Source: CAZGYE01 sp964530165
GTDB lineage: Bacteria; Planctomycetota; Planctomycetia; Planctomycetales; Planctomycetaceae
Length of the DNA: 22,654 bases
Assembly: GCA_964530165.1 (NCBI GenBank)
Contig: CAZGYE010000058.1
Span: 1-22,654 of the forward strand
Direction of reading: 5' to 3'
This document shows positions 20,760 through 22,654 of this stretch, piece after piece (the first letter of the stretch is position 1; each line of letters opens with the position of its first letter). The notes beneath the pieces are model-generated. The model made no database searches, had not been told where the DNA came from, and saw nothing but the letters and a program-made list of their open reading frames with translations. The translations under genes and the position numbers were made by a program.

Positions 20760-22654
20760 ATGAAGAAGCTCACCGAAACCGTCTCGTTCGCGTTGGCCGT
20801 TGTGGTTTGCCTCTCAGACGTGGCGTCTGCGGCGCCGCGGGTCAATGAAGGCGCGCGTTGGCGGGAGAGGCTCGTCAGCCGCTTCGGTGCCGGACCCTCA
20901 CAAGTTGTCGCCGGCATGCTGAAGCAGAACCCCGAACAACGGCCGGAGCTGGCGGTCATCGCGGACTGGGTGCTTCAGGATAAGATCGACGGTGCCGATG
21001 GCCTGAAAGTCGAAGCGATTCGACCCGTTCTCGAGGAACTCAACGAGGTGGGGGCGAAACTCCGGGCGACGTACCAGCAACTGGCCGACTCCAACACACC
21101 GCCGACCGATCGGCGCTGGGCCGAGTTATACCTGCAAGCATGCAAACAGCGTCGCCTCGAGCGGCTCAACGTCTGCCGCGAAAAGAGCCGCCGCATCGTC
21201 TTCACCAAGCATTACGACATGGGCGGCTCACACTACACGTACACCGAAGGCCAGTCCGACGCCCAGGCCGAAAGGCATTTCCATCCCGGCTCGAGCCTCT
21301 GTCTGTTGGAGCTGGACGGCGCGACCGTCAAGGTTCACACGTTGCTGGACGATCCGAAGGGCGTTCTCCGCGATCCGGACGTCTCCTACGACGGCCGGCG
21401 CGTGTTGTTCTCCTGGAAGAAGTCGCTCAACGAGGACGACTATCATCTTTACGAAATGGATCTGGCGACACGGGACGTGAGGCAGATCACCTTCGGTCTG
21501 GGATTTGCCGACTACGAGGGAGCGTATCTGCCCAACGGCGACATCGTGTTCAATTCCTCACGCTGCGTGCAGACGGTCGATTGCTGGTGGACTGAAGTCA
21601 GCAACCTCTACACCTGCGACTCGCAGGGGCGTTACCTGAGACGGCTCGCGTACGATCAAGTGCATTCGAACTATCCCACCGTCACCCCCGACGGCCGCGT
21701 CATTTACACCCGGTGGGAATACAGCGATCGCGGGCAGATTTTTCCGCAGAGCCTCTTCGAGATGAACGCCGACGGAACCGCCCAGCGCGAGCTGTACGGC
21801 AACAATTCCTGGTTTCCCACGAGCATCCTGCACGCCAGGGCCATTCCCGGCACGAACAAGATTGTGGGCATTTTCTCCGGCCACCACACGCGACAGCGCG
21901 GGTGGCTCGGCACCATCGACCCCACCAAGGGACGGCAGGAAGACAGCGGCGCGCAACTGATCGCCCCCGTACGCAAAACCGAAGCCGTGCACGTCGACCA
22001 GTACGGGCAGTCTGCCGATCAGTTCCAGTACCCCTATCCGCTTAGTGAGACCGAGTTTCTGGTCGCTTTCCGGCCGCAAGGCGGGAAACACTTTGGGATC
22101 TATCTGATGAGGATCGACGGCCGCCGCGAGTTGCTCGCGAGTGACCCGAAGGTCTCCTGCAACCAGAGCGTTCCCGTCGCACCGAGACCGGTCCCCCCCG
22201 TCCGCGCCAGCGGTGTCGATTACCGGCTCGACACGGCCGAAATCTACATGCACGACGTCTACGCCGGCGACGGTTTGAAAGGTGTTCCGCGCGGCACGAT
22301 CAAGGGCCTCCGCGTGGTGGCGATCGATTATCGCGCTGCCGGTGTCGGCCACAACGGCAACCGAGGCCCCGCGGGCGGGGCGCTGGTCAGTACGCCGGTT
22401 TCCATCGAAGGGACGTGGGACGTGAAGAAAGTTCTGGGCACCGTTACGGTCCACGAAGACGGTTCGGCCTATTTCACGGTCCCCGCTAGAACGCCGATCT
22501 ATTTCCAGGCGCTCGACGCCAAGGGATACGCCGTCCAGAGCATGCGCAGTTGGATGACACTTCAACCGGGCGAGAAGATCTCGTGCATCGGCTGCCACGA
22601 CAACAAGAACGTCTCCCCGCCGAGCTCGCGCGAGACCGCCGCAGCGACAACTGC
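20760..22654 (+). CDS. HzsA-like (hydrazine synthase alpha-type) propeller and haem protein, 3' end outside window
   Basis: At least 631 residues, continuing beyond the window. ATG 20760 follows GGGAGA. The signal peptide (TETVSFALAVVVCLSDVASA/AP) implies export. Residues ~190-480 look like a TolB/YVTN-type beta-propeller, with blades such as DPDVSYDGRRVLFSWKKS, LPNGDIVFNSSRC and VTPDGRVIYTRWEYSDRGQI. Residues ~510-620 match the domain typical of HzsA-like planctomycete proteins: RGTIKGLRVVAIDYRAAG, MRSWMTLQPGEKISC. The CIGCH motif (Cys609) is a c-type haem site. HzsA itself belongs to anammox hydrazine synthase, but such domains are common in non-anammox planctomycetes and nothing here indicates hydrazine chemistry. 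It probably forms an operon with the upstream methyltransferase-propeller gene. More haem motifs or a C-terminal module may follow outside the window. Confidence 0.8.
   Translation, partial: MKKLTETVSFALAVVVCLSDVASAAPRVNEGARWRERLVSRFGAGPSQVVAGMLKQNPEQRPELAVIADWVLQDKIDGADGLKVEAIRPVLEELNEVGAKLRATYQQLADSNTPPTDRRWAELYLQACKQRRLERLNVCREKSRRIVFTKHYDMGGSHYTYTEGQSDAQAERHFHPGSSLCLLELDGATVKVHTLLDDPKGVLRDPDVSYDGRRVLFSWKKSLNEDDYHLYEMDLATRDVRQITFGLGFADYEGAYLPNGDIVFNSSRCVQTVDCWWTEVSNLYTCDSQGRYLRRLAYDQVHSNYPTVTPDGRVIYTRWEYSDRGQIFPQSLFEMNADGTAQRELYGNNSWFPTSILHARAIPGTNKIVGIFSGHHTRQRGWLGTIDPTKGRQEDSGAQLIAPVRKTEAVHVDQYGQSADQFQYPYPLSETEFLVAFRPQGGKHFGIYLMRIDGRRELLASDPKVSCNQSVPVAPRPVPPVRASGVDYRLDTAEIYMHDVYAGDGLKGVPRGTIKGLRVVAIDYRAAGVGHNGNRGPAGGALVSTPVSIEGTWDVKKVLGTVTVHEDGSAYFTVPARTPIYFQALDAKGYAVQSMRSWMTLQPGEKISCIGCHDNKNVSPPSSRETAAATT

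Noticed and set aside
20760..22654. Evidence for anammox metabolism
   Set aside because: Only an HzsA-like domain is present, with no hzsB/C, hdh or other anammox genes. Such domains are widespread in other planctomycetes.

Overview
The window looks like a chromosomal segment of a planctomycete (phylum Planctomycetota). The evidence is a DUF1559 prepilin-like protein, a large CRTAC1-type FG-GAP/UnbV protein, an HzsA-like haem protein, many secreted proteins of unusual architecture, moderately high GC, and dispersed intergenic repeats. I cannot name a genus.

Layout. (1) 2-835: the 3' end of an Nramp-like metal transporter, convergent with a DUF1559 gene (919-1776, minus) across a candidate bidirectional terminator. 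(2) 2241-11872: a nine-gene plus-strand flagellar cluster, flgF-flgG-flgA-flgH-flgI-flgJ(rod-binding domain only)-flgN-flgK-flgL. It covers the distal rod, P- and L-ring assembly, the rod cap/chaperone, and the hook-filament junction proteins with their chaperone. A weak sigma-28-like promoter lies before flgF. (3) 11873-12260: a convergent non-coding region with several small hairpins and a long palindromic element. (4) 12261-13954, minus: thiS-thiG-hisB, giving thiazole sulfur carrier, thiazole synthase and histidine biosynthesis. (5) 14169-15101: a secreted HEAT-like/PDZ protein whose 3' end overlaps the convergent CRTAC1-like gene (15067-18861, minus, 1264 aa). (6) 19050-22654: two closely spaced plus-strand genes. 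One is an exported fusion of a COMT-like methyltransferase domain with a four-Asp-box beta-propeller. The other is an HzsA-like propeller protein with a CxxCH haem motif, cut by the window end.

The least expected feature is not a protein. Many intergenic gaps are filled by tandem arrays with a strict 7-nt period but differing unit sequence. They lie directly in front of, or across, the start codons of flgA, flgI, flgJ, flgK and flgL. They also occur between thiG and hisB, and fill the divergent region before the methyltransferase fusion. They resemble in kind the heptanucleotide STRR repeats of cyanobacteria. At flgA the array runs into the coding sequence after the most plausible start, with five perfect 7-bp units, which is the architecture of a frameshift-type phase-variation switch. 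A second repeat family, a 22-24 bp inverted repeat around a 10-nt spacer, occurs twice (12162-12215 and 18974-19031).

Functional calls rest on family motifs read by eye. No database search or folding was run.
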